DNA of 64,000 nucleotides from Candidatus Avoscillospira avicola (GTDB taxonomy: Bacteria > Bacillota > Clostridia > Oscillospirales > Oscillospiraceae), in NCBI GenBank assembly GCA_018712245.1, contig DVHE01000007.1, forward strand, positions 1 through 64,000, read 5' to 3'. The translations under genes and the position numbers were made by a program. The notes under the pieces are model-generated. The model was not told where the DNA came from. It made no database searches and saw only the letters and a list, made by a program, of their open reading frames with translations. Position 1 is the stretch's first letter. The number at the start of each line of letters is the position of its first letter. This document shows positions 49,295-58,057 of this stretch, in pieces.

Positions 49295-50359
49295 ATGGTA
49301 AAATTGCTCCACACGGCGGACCTGCACTTGGATTCGCCCTTTTCCGGCCTGCCGCCGGAGGAAGCGCTCCGGCGGCGCCGGCTCCAGCGGCAGATTCCCA
49401 TGGCGCTGGCGGAGCGCTGCCGGGCCGAGGGCTGCGGCCTCTGGCTGGCGGCAGGGGATGTGTTTGACGGCGGACGCCTGGCCCCGGAGACCGTGGAGGC
49501 TCTCCAGGCGGCCTGGGAGCATTGCGCCGTGCCGGTGCTGGTGGCCCCGGGTAACCACGATCCCTATACCTCGGCTTCTCCCTGGGCCAGGGTAAAATGG
49601 CCGGGGAATGTCCACGTGTTTTCCGGCCCGTGGGAGGCAGTGGAGCTGGAGGCCCTGGGCTGCCGCATCTGGGGCGCGGCCTTTCAGGGCCGGGAGGCCC
49701 GGGGGCTGCTGGGCGCCGCGGCGGCCGGGAGCGGCCTCTGGGAGATCGGCGTCCTCCACGGCGAGGTGGCCGCCAGCGGCGCGTATAACCCGATGACCGA
49801 AGGGGACATCGCCGCCAGCGGCCTAAACTACCTGGCCCTGGGCCATGTCCACCGGCCCCTGCTGCCCCGCCGGGCGGGGAAGACCTGGTACGGCTGGCCC
49901 GGCATCACGCTGGGGCGGGGCTTTGATGAGACTGGCAGCCACGGCGTGCTGCTGGTGGAGCTGGCGGGATCGGACTGCCGCAGCCGGCTGCTGCCGCTGC
50001 CCGGCCCGCAGTACCGCGTCGTTTCGGTGGCGGCGGGAGGGAACCCCCTGGCCGCGGCGGAGGCGGCGCTGCCGGCAGACTGGGGCGAGGACTATGTGCG
50101 CCTGGTCTTCACCGGCGAGGCGGAGGGCGTGGACTGCGAGGCAGTGGCGGCGGCGCTGGCGGGCCGGTGTCGGAGCCTGACCGTAATAGATCAGACGACG
50201 CCCCGGCGGGACCTGTGGGCCGATGCCGGCGACGGAAGCCTCCGAGGCCTGGCGCTCCAAAGGCTCCAGGCAGCCCATGCCGCCGGAGAAGCGGCGGCGG
50301 AGCTGGCGGCCCGGTATTTGATCGCGGCCCTGGAGGGGAGGGACGGCCCATGGAGCTGA
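49295..50359 (+). CDS. SbcD/YhaO-like DNA repair phosphoesterase
   Basis: A 354-residue metallophosphoesterase expected to be the nuclease part of an SbcCD/YhaON-type complex. Metal-site motifs: LLHTADLHLDSPFSG (DxH), AAGDVFDGG, APGNHDPYTS (GNHD), LHGEVAASG and LGHVHRP (GHxH). The C-terminal part is a helical and beta capping region. Start at ATG 49295 with GAGAGGAGG upstream. It overlaps the following SbcC-like gene by 10 bases, as expected for a nuclease-ATPase pair, and opens a chain of five overlapping genes. Confidence 0.88.
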   Translation: MVKLLHTADLHLDSPFSGLPPEEALRRRRLQRQIPMALAERCRAEGCGLWLAAGDVFDGGRLAPETVEALQAAWEHCAVPVLVAPGNHDPYTSASPWARVKWPGNVHVFSGPWEAVELEALGCRIWGAAFQGREARGLLGAAAAGSGLWEIGVLHGEVAASGAYNPMTEGDIAASGLNYLALGHVHRPLLPRRAGKTWYGWPGITLGRGFDETGSHGVLLVELAGSDCRSRLLPLPGPQYRVVSVAAGGNPLAAAEAALPADWGEDYVRLVFTGEAEGVDCEAVAAALAGRCRSLTVIDQTTPRRDLWADAGDGSLRGLALQRLQAAHAAGEAAAELAARYLIAALEGRDGPWS

Positions 50360-52269
50360 TTGAGATGCAGGCCACCTTCGGCTGCCTGGACGGCGCGGTG
50401 CTGCGGCCAGCGCCGGGGCTGGACGTGCTGTGCCTGCCCAACGGCGCGGGGAAAAGCACCTGGACGGCCTTTCTGGTGGCCATGTTCTACGGCGTGGATG
50501 CCTCGGAGCGCAGGAGCCGGGACCGGCTACCGGTGAAGACCCGCTATCTCCCCTGGAACGGCAAACCCATGGCCGGGACGGTGCGGCTGCGCCACGGCGG
50601 GCGGGAGATCGTCCTCCAGCGCACCAGCGAGGGCGGAAGGCCCATGGACACCTTCCGGGCCTACGACCCGGCCACGGGCCGGGCCATCGAAGGCCTCACC
50701 GGGGAAACCTGCGGGAAATACTTTTTCGGCGTGGAGAAGGCTGTCTTCCTGCGCACCGGGATTCTCTCCGGGGAGGCTTTGGCGGTGACGCCGGACCGGG
50801 CGCTGGAGCAGCAGCTGCAAAATCTGGCGGCCACCGGACGGGAGAGCGACAGCGGCCGGGCGGCGGCGCAGACGCTGCGGCGCTATAAAAACCGCTGCCG
50901 CTATCATCAGAGCGGGCGCATCCCCCAGGTGGAGGCCCAGCTGCGGGAGACGGAGGCGGCGCTTTCCCAGGTGCAGGCGCTGCGCCGAGAGCGGCTCCAA
51001 ACGGCAGAGGCGCTGGCCGAAGCGGAGGAGACGCGGCGATTGGAGAAGACCCGCGCCGAGGCGGCCAGGGCGGCCCGGGCCGAGGCCCTGTCCCGGCTCG
51101 AGACGGAGGCCCGGCAGGCCGCAGCGGCTGCCGGAGACTGCCCGCCCTGGGAGACGCTGCTGCGGCTCCGGGCGGAATTGGACGCCTGCGCCGCGGAGCC
51201 GGCGCCGCTGCCGCCGGCGCTGGACGGTCTGGGACCCGAGGAGATTTTGCCGGCGGCCCAGCGGGCGCTGGAGGCGCTGCGCAAGCCGCTGCCCCAGCCC
51301 TGGCGGCAGGGGATTACGGCGGCTGTATGCGCTGCCCTGGGGGCGGCGCTGTTGGCCCTCCACTGGACGGCGGCAGGCCTGGCCGCGCTGGCCCTGGCGG
51401 CGGGCGCGGCGGTCTGGGGCGCGCTGGTCCTGGGCCGGCGGCGGCGGGAATTGGCCCGGCGGCGGCAGCTTCTGGCCCGGTGGCAGATACCGGCGCCGGA
51501 GGCGATGATGCAAAAGGCTGTGGCCTGCCGCGACAGCCTCACCGGCGCCTGGCGGCGGGAAGTGCTGCTGGAGGAGCTGCGGGCGTACTTCCCGCGGGTG
51601 GCGTCGGTGGAGCAGGGGGCTGCGGCGGTGGAGGAGGCCCTGCACCGCCTGCGGGAGGCCCAGGCGACCCGGGAAAAGCTGCAAGCAGCCCAGAGCCAGC
51701 CGATGACCGAAGCGGCTGGGGACGGCGCGGCGCAGCTGGCCGCGCTCCGCACGAAACTGGAGGTCTGCCGGGCCCGGGAAGCGGACCTGGGCGGATTTGA
51801 TACCCTGGAGGCCCGTCGCCAGGCTTTGGAGGCGGAGCGGGCGCGGCTTTTGCACCATGAGCGGGCGCTGGCGCTGGCTTTGGAAGCCCTGGAGGCTGCC
51901 GCAGCGGCACTGGCCGATGCCTATGGGCCGCGGCTCTCGGCCCCGGCGGGGGCGTATCTACAGTGCCTCACGGCGGGGCAGTGGGATTCCCTGGTGCTGC
52001 AGGAAGACGGCGCGCTGCAGCTGCGGGAGGCGAAGAGCGGCCTGCTGCGGCCGCTGGTGTCGCTGAGCCGGGGCACCCAGGACCAGGCGTGGCTGGCGCT
52101 GCGGCTGGCGCTGGCGTCGCTGTTGCTGCCGCCGGACACGCCCTTGATTTTGGACGACGCGCTTTTGACCTTTGACCAGGGCCGCACCCGGGCGGCTTTG
52201 GAGCTGCTGCGGCGCTTGAAGCGGCAGGTGCTGCTGTTTACCTGCCGCCAACTGGAGGAATCACAGTGA
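50350..52269 (+). CDS. SbcC/YhaN-like ATPase with a central hydrophobic hairpin
   Basis: A 639-residue SMC-like ATPase. The N-terminal half-site has Walker A LPNGAGKST (about residues 30-38). Two long Ala/Arg/Glu coiled-coil arms flank a central pair of hydrophobic segments (about 320-360), as in YhaN-type proteins that attach to the membrane. The C-terminal half-site has VSLSRGTQDQAWLALRLAL (signature) and LILDDALLTFDQGR (Walker B). Start ATG 50350; the ORF-track start lies inside the upstream gene. The response regulator start overlaps its stop by 4 bases (GTGA). Confidence 0.85.
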   Translation: MELIEMQATFGCLDGAVLRPAPGLDVLCLPNGAGKSTWTAFLVAMFYGVDASERRSRDRLPVKTRYLPWNGKPMAGTVRLRHGGREIVLQRTSEGGRPMDTFRAYDPATGRAIEGLTGETCGKYFFGVEKAVFLRTGILSGEALAVTPDRALEQQLQNLAATGRESDSGRAAAQTLRRYKNRCRYHQSGRIPQVEAQLRETEAALSQVQALRRERLQTAEALAEAEETRRLEKTRAEAARAARAEALSRLETEARQAAAAAGDCPPWETLLRLRAELDACAAEPAPLPPALDGLGPEEILPAAQRALEALRKPLPQPWRQGITAAVCAALGAALLALHWTAAGLAALALAAGAAVWGALVLGRRRRELARRRQLLARWQIPAPEAMMQKAVACRDSLTGAWRREVLLEELRAYFPRVASVEQGAAAVEEALHRLREAQATREKLQAAQSQPMTEAAGDGAAQLAALRTKLEVCRAREADLGGFDTLEARRQALEAERARLLHHERALALALEALEAAAAALADAYGPRLSAPAGAYLQCLTAGQWDSLVLQEDGALQLREAKSGLLRPLVSLSRGTQDQAWLALRLALASLLLPPDTPLILDDALLTFDQGRTRAALELLRRLKRQVLLFTCRQLEESQ

Positions 52270-53816
52270 ACGAAAAAGAACTCTATACCGTGGTCGTGAC
52301 GGACGACGAGCCGGAGCTTCTGGAGGCTGTCTGCACGATGATCCGCTGGGAGGAAATCGGCTTCCGGCTGGTGGGCAGCGCCGGCAACGGCCTGGATGCC
52401 TTGCAGCTGGTGGAGCAGCTCCAGCCGGACCTGCTGCTCAGCGACATCCATATGCCCTTTATCTCCGGTGTGGAGCTGGCCAGGCAGGTGCGGGAGCTGC
52501 GGCCCATGACCCATATCGCGTTTTTGAGCGGTTACGACGACTTCGAGTACGCCCAAAAGGCCATTGAATACAACGTCATCAGCTATCTCCTGAAGCCCAT
52601 CGGCATGGCGGACCTCACCGAGGCGCTGCGGGAGATCCACAAGAAGATCCGCCGCCATTACCAGTCCCTGCTGGCGCCCCGGAGCGGGCAGCAGGGCTGG
52701 GAGCCCTTCCTGGCGCCGCTGCTGCTGGACGATTTTACCGACGAGCAGGAGCTGTCCGAAGAGGCGCTGGCGGCGGCGGGCAAGGCTGCCGGGCTGTTTC
52801 CGGATGTGCCGGAGCCGACGTTCGTGGTGCTGGCCACGCGGATGGGGCAGGAAGCCGCCACGGTGGAGATGGCGGGCGCGGTGGACCTCATCCTTGCGCA
52901 GTACTATCCGGCCAAGAGCCTGTGTGCCGGACGCCAGGTGCTGACGCTGTTGGCCTCGGCGGGGGACTTTGCTTGGCTGTCCATCGCGCTGGACGAGCTG
53001 GGCCAGGCGGTGGGCCGGGTGTGGGGCTGTGCCTGTACCACCGGCGTCAGCCGCCCCTTCCATCACTGGGCCAAATGCCACAGCGCGGCCCGGGAGGCGG
53101 TGGACGCGCTGCGCTTTGCCGCGCCGGGCGCCGACGGCCTCCGGCGTCTGCCGGAGGCGGAGGCCGGAAGCGGCCGGAAGACGGACTACAGCGCGCTGAC
53201 GGATCAGCTGGAGAGCCTGCTCCGCAGTGGCAGCCGCATGGAATTGGAGCAATATCTCCATGAACTGCGGGGCAGCCGGGAGGACGTGACGCTGCTGCAG
53301 ATTTTGGCCACGGCTCTGCGGGTGCTGGGGGCCGCCGCCAGCGACGCGCAGGTGCAGGAGCTGCGCCGCCGCTGCCACCTGGAGGAAAGCCCCTTCTCCG
53401 CCGTGCCGGAGGAGGAACGATGGAAGCGGACCGCCCAGCTGTGCCTGGCGGCCCGAGAGCTGCTTTCCAGCCAGCGCCAGGGCGGCGTGAGCCTCCTGTG
53501 CGACAAGGCTTTGGAGGACATCAACCGCAACTATATGGATGAACAGCTCTCCCTCAGCACGGTCAGCGAGCGGCTCCATGTGAGCCCGAACTACCTCAGC
53601 GCCAATATGAAAAAGTACGCCGGGGACACCTTTATCAATCTGCTCATCAAGAAGCGCATGGAGGTGGCCTGGGAGCTGCTGAAGACCACCAACTGGAAGA
53701 TTCTCGAGGTGGCCAAGCGGTGCGGCTACTCCGACCAGCACTATTTCAGCTACTGCTTTAAAAAGTATTACGGCGTTTCGCCGGTGGCCCTCAGACGGAG
53801 CGGAGGTGGGACATGA
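52266..53816 (+). CDS. Response regulator with AraC-type DNA-binding domain (YesN-like)
   Basis: A 516-residue transcriptional activator. Residues about 5-125 are a receiver domain: acidic pocket VTDDEPE, phospho-acceptor Asp60 in LLSDIHMPFISG and the Lys in SYLLKPIG. A long central region of no clear family follows, then a C-terminal AraC helix-turn-helix pair (about 420-512) with LSLSTVSERLHVSPNYLS and ILEVAKRCGYSDQHYFSYCF. GTG start overlapping the SbcC-like stop. It is paired with the sensor kinase that follows and probably activates mglBAC downstream. Confidence 0.92.
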   Translation: MNEKELYTVVVTDDEPELLEAVCTMIRWEEIGFRLVGSAGNGLDALQLVEQLQPDLLLSDIHMPFISGVELARQVRELRPMTHIAFLSGYDDFEYAQKAIEYNVISYLLKPIGMADLTEALREIHKKIRRHYQSLLAPRSGQQGWEPFLAPLLLDDFTDEQELSEEALAAAGKAAGLFPDVPEPTFVVLATRMGQEAATVEMAGAVDLILAQYYPAKSLCAGRQVLTLLASAGDFAWLSIALDELGQAVGRVWGCACTTGVSRPFHHWAKCHSAAREAVDALRFAAPGADGLRRLPEAEAGSGRKTDYSALTDQLESLLRSGSRMELEQYLHELRGSREDVTLLQILATALRVLGAAASDAQVQELRRRCHLEESPFSAVPEEERWKRTAQLCLAARELLSSQRQGGVSLLCDKALEDINRNYMDEQLSLSTVSERLHVSPNYLSANMKKYAGDTFINLLIKKRMEVAWELLKTTNWKILEVAKRCGYSDQHYFSYCFKKYYGVSPVALRRSGGGT

Positions 53817-55534
53817 AGCGCAGAAAGCCCTGGAGCATGACTGCCGTGCTGGTGGTGGTGATGACCGGCGTGGTACTGGGGATGGTCCTCTGTACCGTGG
53901 CGCTGTTCCTGGGGACCTATCGCCGGTCCATCCAGCGCAGCGCCCAGACCTCCTCCCGCCAGGCTGTGGATCAGGTCAGCAACACCGTGGCGGGCTATGT
54001 CGACGATATGGGCGGCGTGATGTCCCTGGTGGAGGCGACGCTCCAGACAGCGCCCCAGGGCTCTGCGGTCAGAGAGGAGTTTTTTGACAACCTCCTGAAA
54101 ATCCGATCCGATGTGGCAGCCGTCACCACCTACAGCGCGGACGGGGAGCTGCTCAACTGCTGGGCGCTGGACCACACGCCCCGGGAGGAGATCCATGAAA
54201 ATCTCTCTTTCAACCGGGAAACGCTCACGGACTACGCCGGGGGGTATATCTCCCAGCCCCATGTGGAATCGATCTTCGAGGGATGGTATCCCTGGGTTGT
54301 CACTATGCTGACGCCGCTGGAGGCCGGCGGCGAGGAAGCTTGGGTGGCGGTGGACCTGCGCTTTGGCAGCATCTCCTCTTACATCAACAACGTGGGCATC
54401 GGCCAGCACGGCTACTGCTTCCTGATGGACCAGAGCGGCGGGATTCTCTATCACCCCCAGCAGCAGCTGATCTACTCCCGGCTCAAGACCGAGGACACCG
54501 GCGCGCTGGCCTCCCGCCCTGACGGCGTTTACGGCGAGAACAACGTCATCTACGCCGTCCAGACAGTGGAGGGAAGCCCCTGGCGGGTGGTGGGCGTCAG
54601 CTATGTGGACGAACTGGTCACGGCCAACGTCTGGGAAGTCACCCGGCTGCTGGTACTGTCGGCCATGGCGATTTTGCTGGCGGCCCTCATCAGCAGCATT
54701 GTGATTTCCCGCGCCCTGTCCCGGCCCCTCAAGGGCCTCTCGGCGGCCATGCGGCAGTTTGAAAGGCGGGCCGACAGCTTCACCTATGCCCCGGTGGGCG
54801 GCGCGCTGGAGGTGCAGGAGCTCTCGGAATCCTTCGGCCACATGGTGGTGAAAATCCAGCAGCTGATGGACACGGTCCGCCGGGAGGAGATCAACCTCCG
54901 GAAGACCGAACTCAAGGCCCTCCAGGCCCAGATCAATCCCCACTTCCTCTATAATACCCTCGACTCCATCGCCTGGATGTGCGAGCAGGGGCGCAATGCC
55001 GAGGCGGTGCAGATGGTCAACGCCCTGGCGCAGCTGTTCCGCATCAGCATCAGCCGCGGTCACGAGCTGATCCCCATCCGCTCCGAACTGCGCCACGCCG
55101 AGAGCTACCTGAAAATCCAGAAGCACCGCTATAAAAACCAATTTTCCTACCGTTTTGACGTGGAAGAGGGATGTCTGGACTTTCTCTGCAACAAGATCAC
55201 ACTCCAGCCCATTATTGAGAACGCCATTTACCACGGCATCAACGGCCTGGTGGATGAGGGGGAGATCGTCATTACCCTCCGGGTGGAGGGGGCGGACGTG
55301 ATCTTCACGGTTTCCGACAACGGCGTGGGCATGGACGCCGAGCAGATCGAGGCCATTTTGCGCAAGGAACGCAGCGACCACACCGGCATCGGCATCAAAA
55401 ATGTCAATGACCGTCTGAAGATCTATTTCGGCGAGGGATACGGGATCACCATTCACTCAGAGCCGGATGAGGGCACCGTCGTCACCATTCGGATGCCCCA
55501 GGTGCGGGAGGAGGGCGAATATGAAAACCGCTAA
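53813..55534 (+). CDS. YesM-type sensor histidine kinase
   Basis: A 573-residue membrane kinase with a membrane helix at about 13-38, an extracytoplasmic dCache-like sensor domain (about 40-270), a second helix (about 275-300), HAMP, and a His_kinase domain with the phospho-acceptor His377 in AQINPHFLYNTLDS. The ATPase domain has the N box (TLQPIIENAIYHGI) and G box (VSDNGVGM). It overlaps the response regulator by ATGA and the next gene by 14 bases. The following lipoprotein probably presents a sugar to the sensor domain. Confidence 0.93.
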   Translation: MKRRKPWSMTAVLVVVMTGVVLGMVLCTVALFLGTYRRSIQRSAQTSSRQAVDQVSNTVAGYVDDMGGVMSLVEATLQTAPQGSAVREEFFDNLLKIRSDVAAVTTYSADGELLNCWALDHTPREEIHENLSFNRETLTDYAGGYISQPHVESIFEGWYPWVVTMLTPLEAGGEEAWVAVDLRFGSISSYINNVGIGQHGYCFLMDQSGGILYHPQQQLIYSRLKTEDTGALASRPDGVYGENNVIYAVQTVEGSPWRVVGVSYVDELVTANVWEVTRLLVLSAMAILLAALISSIVISRALSRPLKGLSAAMRQFERRADSFTYAPVGGALEVQELSESFGHMVVKIQQLMDTVRREEINLRKTELKALQAQINPHFLYNTLDSIAWMCEQGRNAEAVQMVNALAQLFRISISRGHELIPIRSELRHAESYLKIQKHRYKNQFSYRFDVEEGCLDFLCNKITLQPIIENAIYHGINGLVDEGEIVITLRVEGADVIFTVSDNGVGMDAEQIEAILRKERSDHTGIGIKNVNDRLKIYFGEGYGITIHSEPDEGTVVTIRMPQVREEGEYENR

Positions 55535-56489
55535 ATTTCTCGGCTTGGGAATTTTGTGCCTGGGACTGCTGACGGGCTGCGCGGCCAATACCCTTTCCGC
55601 CGCGCCCAGGGACATCACCCTGGTGGCCAAATCCACCGAGACGGAGTTCTGGCAGTCGGTGTTTGCCGGAGCCAGGGCGGCGGCTTCGGAGTACAATGTG
55701 AACCTCACCATTGTCGGCCCCGAGACAGAGGAGGACTATGAGACGCAGAACGCCTTGATCAAATCTGCCGTTGACCAGGGCGCCGAGGCGCTGGTCTTCT
55801 CCGCCATCAGCTATACGGAGAATGCCCCGGCCATCGACGCCGCCGCCGAGGCCGGCGTCAAGATCGTGGTCATCGACAGCGACGTGGATTCCGAAGCGGT
55901 GGGCGTCCGGATCGGAACGGACAACATCGAGGCCGGCTACATGGCGGCGCAGGCGGCGCTGGATGCCCGGGAGGGAGAGCTGATTGTTGGGATCATCAAC
56001 TACGACCTGGGCAGCCGCAACGGGCAGGAGCGGGAGCAGGGGCTTCGGGAACGGCTGGCCCAGGAGGCAAGAGTGGGAGAAATCTACACCCTAAATGTCC
56101 TGGCGGAAGAGGATGACGCCCGGGAGAAGACCATGGCGCTGCTCCAAGCGCACCCTGAGATCAACGTGGTGGTGGGGTTCAACGAGCCGACCGCCGTGGG
56201 CGCCGCCCAGGCAGTGGAGGCGCTGGCTTTGGGGGAGACGGTGGACGTGGTGGGATTTGACAGCAACGTGAAAACCGTCGACCTGATGCAGACCGGTGTC
56301 GTATCGGCGCTGATCGTGCAAAACCCTTATGCCATGGGATATCTGGGCGTGGAGGCAGCCTGCGATATCCTCGGTGGCGAGAGCTTTGACCCTGAGCAGC
56401 TGGTTGATACGGCAACGCAGATCGTCACCCAGGAGAACATGTTCTCCCTGGAGGGGCAAAAAGCCTTGTTTCCCTTTGACACGCCTTGA
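55521..56489 (+). CDS. Sugar-binding lipoprotein, probable sensory partner of the two-component system
   Basis: A 322-residue type I periplasmic-binding-protein-like lipoprotein. A signal sequence ends in the lipobox LLTGC (Cys22), followed by a mature domain with ITLVAKSTETEFWQSVFAGA, VIDSDVDSEAVGVRIGTDN and VVGFDSNVKT as in ribose/galactose-binding proteins. ATG at 55521 with GGAGGAGGG, overlapping the kinase gene by 14 bases. It has no permease of its own and is translationally linked to the kinase, so a role as extracellular sensor rather than transport component is likely. The ligand is probably a monosaccharide. Confidence 0.87.
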   Translation: MKTAKFLGLGILCLGLLTGCAANTLSAAPRDITLVAKSTETEFWQSVFAGARAAASEYNVNLTIVGPETEEDYETQNALIKSAVDQGAEALVFSAISYTENAPAIDAAAEAGVKIVVIDSDVDSEAVGVRIGTDNIEAGYMAAQAALDAREGELIVGIINYDLGSRNGQEREQGLRERLAQEARVGEIYTLNVLAEEDDAREKTMALLQAHPEINVVVGFNEPTAVGAAQAVEALALGETVDVVGFDSNVKTVDLMQTGVVSALIVQNPYAMGYLGVEAACDILGGESFDPEQLVDTATQIVTQENMFSLEGQKALFPFDTP

Positions 56490-56573
56490 CATATTGCACA
56501 AAAAATAGGAGATATTTTTGGCATGTAGAGAATGTGGGGGTAAGATTTTCAACTTTCTCCATAAGAAATCCCA

Positions 56574-56602
56574 TTGTTTTTTCAAAGAAATTTCGATATG
56601 AT
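56574..56602 (+). promoter_or_regulatory. Promoter of mglBAC
   Basis: TTGTTT and TATGAT spaced by 17 bases in an AT-rich stretch, about 65 bases before mglB. The surrounding region is the likely target of the upstream response regulator. Confidence 0.6.
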
Positions 56603-56668
56603 AGTATTATCACAGAGGCTCTCGAAAGGGGCCTGTGAAAATCTATACATATGGAGGAATACCAAGTA

Positions 56669-57883
56669 ATGAAAAAGATCATCGCTTTGCTTCTGGCTTT
56701 GGTTTTGGTGTTCAGCCTGGCCGCCTGCGCTGGCGACACGGCCAAGGATACCACGACCGACAACAACACGACCACCGATGATGCCGCCACGACGGACGAC
56801 ACCACCACGGACGACGCCGCTACCGACGACGCCGCCACTGACGACACCGCTGCCGCTTCTGACCTGAACGTCGGCGTGTTCTACTACACCTATGACGACG
56901 TTTACATCTCCAGCGTCCGCGCTGCCCTGGACGAAGCCTGGGCTGCCGCCGGCATCACCTACACCAACAACGACTGCAAGAACGACCAGGCCACCCAGAA
57001 CGACCTGATCTCCACCGCTGTCACCAACGGCTGCAACCTGCTGGTTGTCAACCTGGTCAACTCCGGCTCCGCCGAGGCTGCCCAGAAGGTCGTTGAGCTG
57101 GCCGGCGATGTGCCCGTTGTCTTCTTCAACCGCGCCGTGGAAGGCGAGGGCCAGGAAGGCACCGTCCTGGGCGCTTACGAGAACGTCTGCTTCATCGGCA
57201 CCGACGCTCCCGAGGCTGGCCACCTGCAGGGCCAGATGATCGGCGAGTACCTGCTGGCCAACTACGACACGGTTGACCTCAACGGCGACGGCGTGATCTC
57301 CTATGCCATGTTCAAGGGCCAGGAAGGCAACGCTGAGGCTGAGTACCGCACCCAGTTCGGCGTGGAAGACGCTGACGCTGTCCTGACCGAGGCCGGCAAG
57401 CCCGCTCTGGAGTACTTCGACGCCAACAACACCGCCAAGTATCAGGTCGACCAGAGTGGCGCTTGGTCCACTCAGGCTGCCCTGGACTACATGTCCACCA
57501 ACCTGTCCCAGTTCAACGAGGCCAACGGCAACATGATCGAGCTGGTTATCTGCAACAACGACGGCATGGCTGAAGGCGTTGTCAAGGCTCTGAACGCTGC
57601 TGGTTACAACAACGCTGACGGCGGCACCACCATCCCCGTCTTCGGCGTGGACGCCACCGACTCTGCCAAGACTCTGATTGCCGACGGCAAGATGACCGGC
57701 ACTGTCAAGCAGGACGCCGAGGGCATGGCCAGCGCCATCTGCTCCGTCGTCACTTCCCTGGGCCAGGGCACCGCTATGGCTGACTCCGTCGCCGCCGCTG
57801 CTGCCACTGACGCTGAGAAGTTCTCCGTGGCTGAGGGTGTGGACACCAAGCTGTACGTCGCTTACGCGCCCTATACTGCCTAA
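56669..57883 (+). CDS. mglB: Galactose/glucose-type ABC transporter substrate-binding lipoprotein
   Basis: A 404-residue lipoprotein that captures galactose, glucose or a related sugar outside the membrane. A signal peptide with lipobox SLAAC is followed by an unusually repetitive Asp/Thr/Ala linker (about residues 26-65), then a binding domain with NVGVFYYTYDDVYISSVRAA, PVVFFNRAVEG, a DLNGDGVISY loop like the calcium site of MglB, and ICNNDGMAEGVVKAL. The ATG at 56669 has GGAGG upstream. Codon use is strongly biased, as in highly expressed genes. A terminator-like hairpin follows, so mglB is probably made in excess over the membrane components. Confidence 0.93.
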   Translation: MKKIIALLLALVLVFSLAACAGDTAKDTTTDNNTTTDDAATTDDTTTDDAATDDAATDDTAAASDLNVGVFYYTYDDVYISSVRAALDEAWAAAGITYTNNDCKNDQATQNDLISTAVTNGCNLLVVNLVNSGSAEAAQKVVELAGDVPVVFFNRAVEGEGQEGTVLGAYENVCFIGTDAPEAGHLQGQMIGEYLLANYDTVDLNGDGVISYAMFKGQEGNAEAEYRTQFGVEDADAVLTEAGKPALEYFDANNTAKYQVDQSGAWSTQAALDYMSTNLSQFNEANGNMIELVICNNDGMAEGVVKALNAAGYNNADGGTTIPVFGVDATDSAKTLIADGKMTGTVKQDAEGMASAICSVVTSLGQGTAMADSVAAAAATDAEKFSVAEGVDTKLYVAYAPYTA

Positions 57884-57905
57884 TCTATTCGCTGCATAAC
57901 CCCCA

Positions 57906-57939
57906 AACGCAGCTGCCGCAACGGCGGCAGCTGCGTTTT
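57906..57939 (+). terminator. Partial terminator between mglB and mglA
   Basis: AACGCAGCTGCCGC-AACG-GCGGCAGCTGCGTT with TTTTC at the end. Such intra-operon hairpins usually lower expression of the ATPase and permease relative to the binding protein. Confidence 0.8.
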
Positions 57940-57970
57940 CAGTCATGTCTTGCGCGGGTGCGTTGAAGCG

Positions 57971-58007
57971 CTCCCCCGAAGGGGCCTCCGGCAGGCCCAC
58001 TGGGGGG
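57971..58007. repeat. REP-like hairpin before mglA
   Basis: CTCCCCC pairs with GGGGGG around an inner GGCCT-CCGGC-AGGCC stem. This compact double hairpin resembles other short intergenic repeats in the window but shares no long exact word with them. Confidence 0.45.
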
Positions 58008-58057
58008 AAGGCTTTAGCCCCCGGCAAGCAATTACGAAAAAGGAGGAGAGGAAAGCT

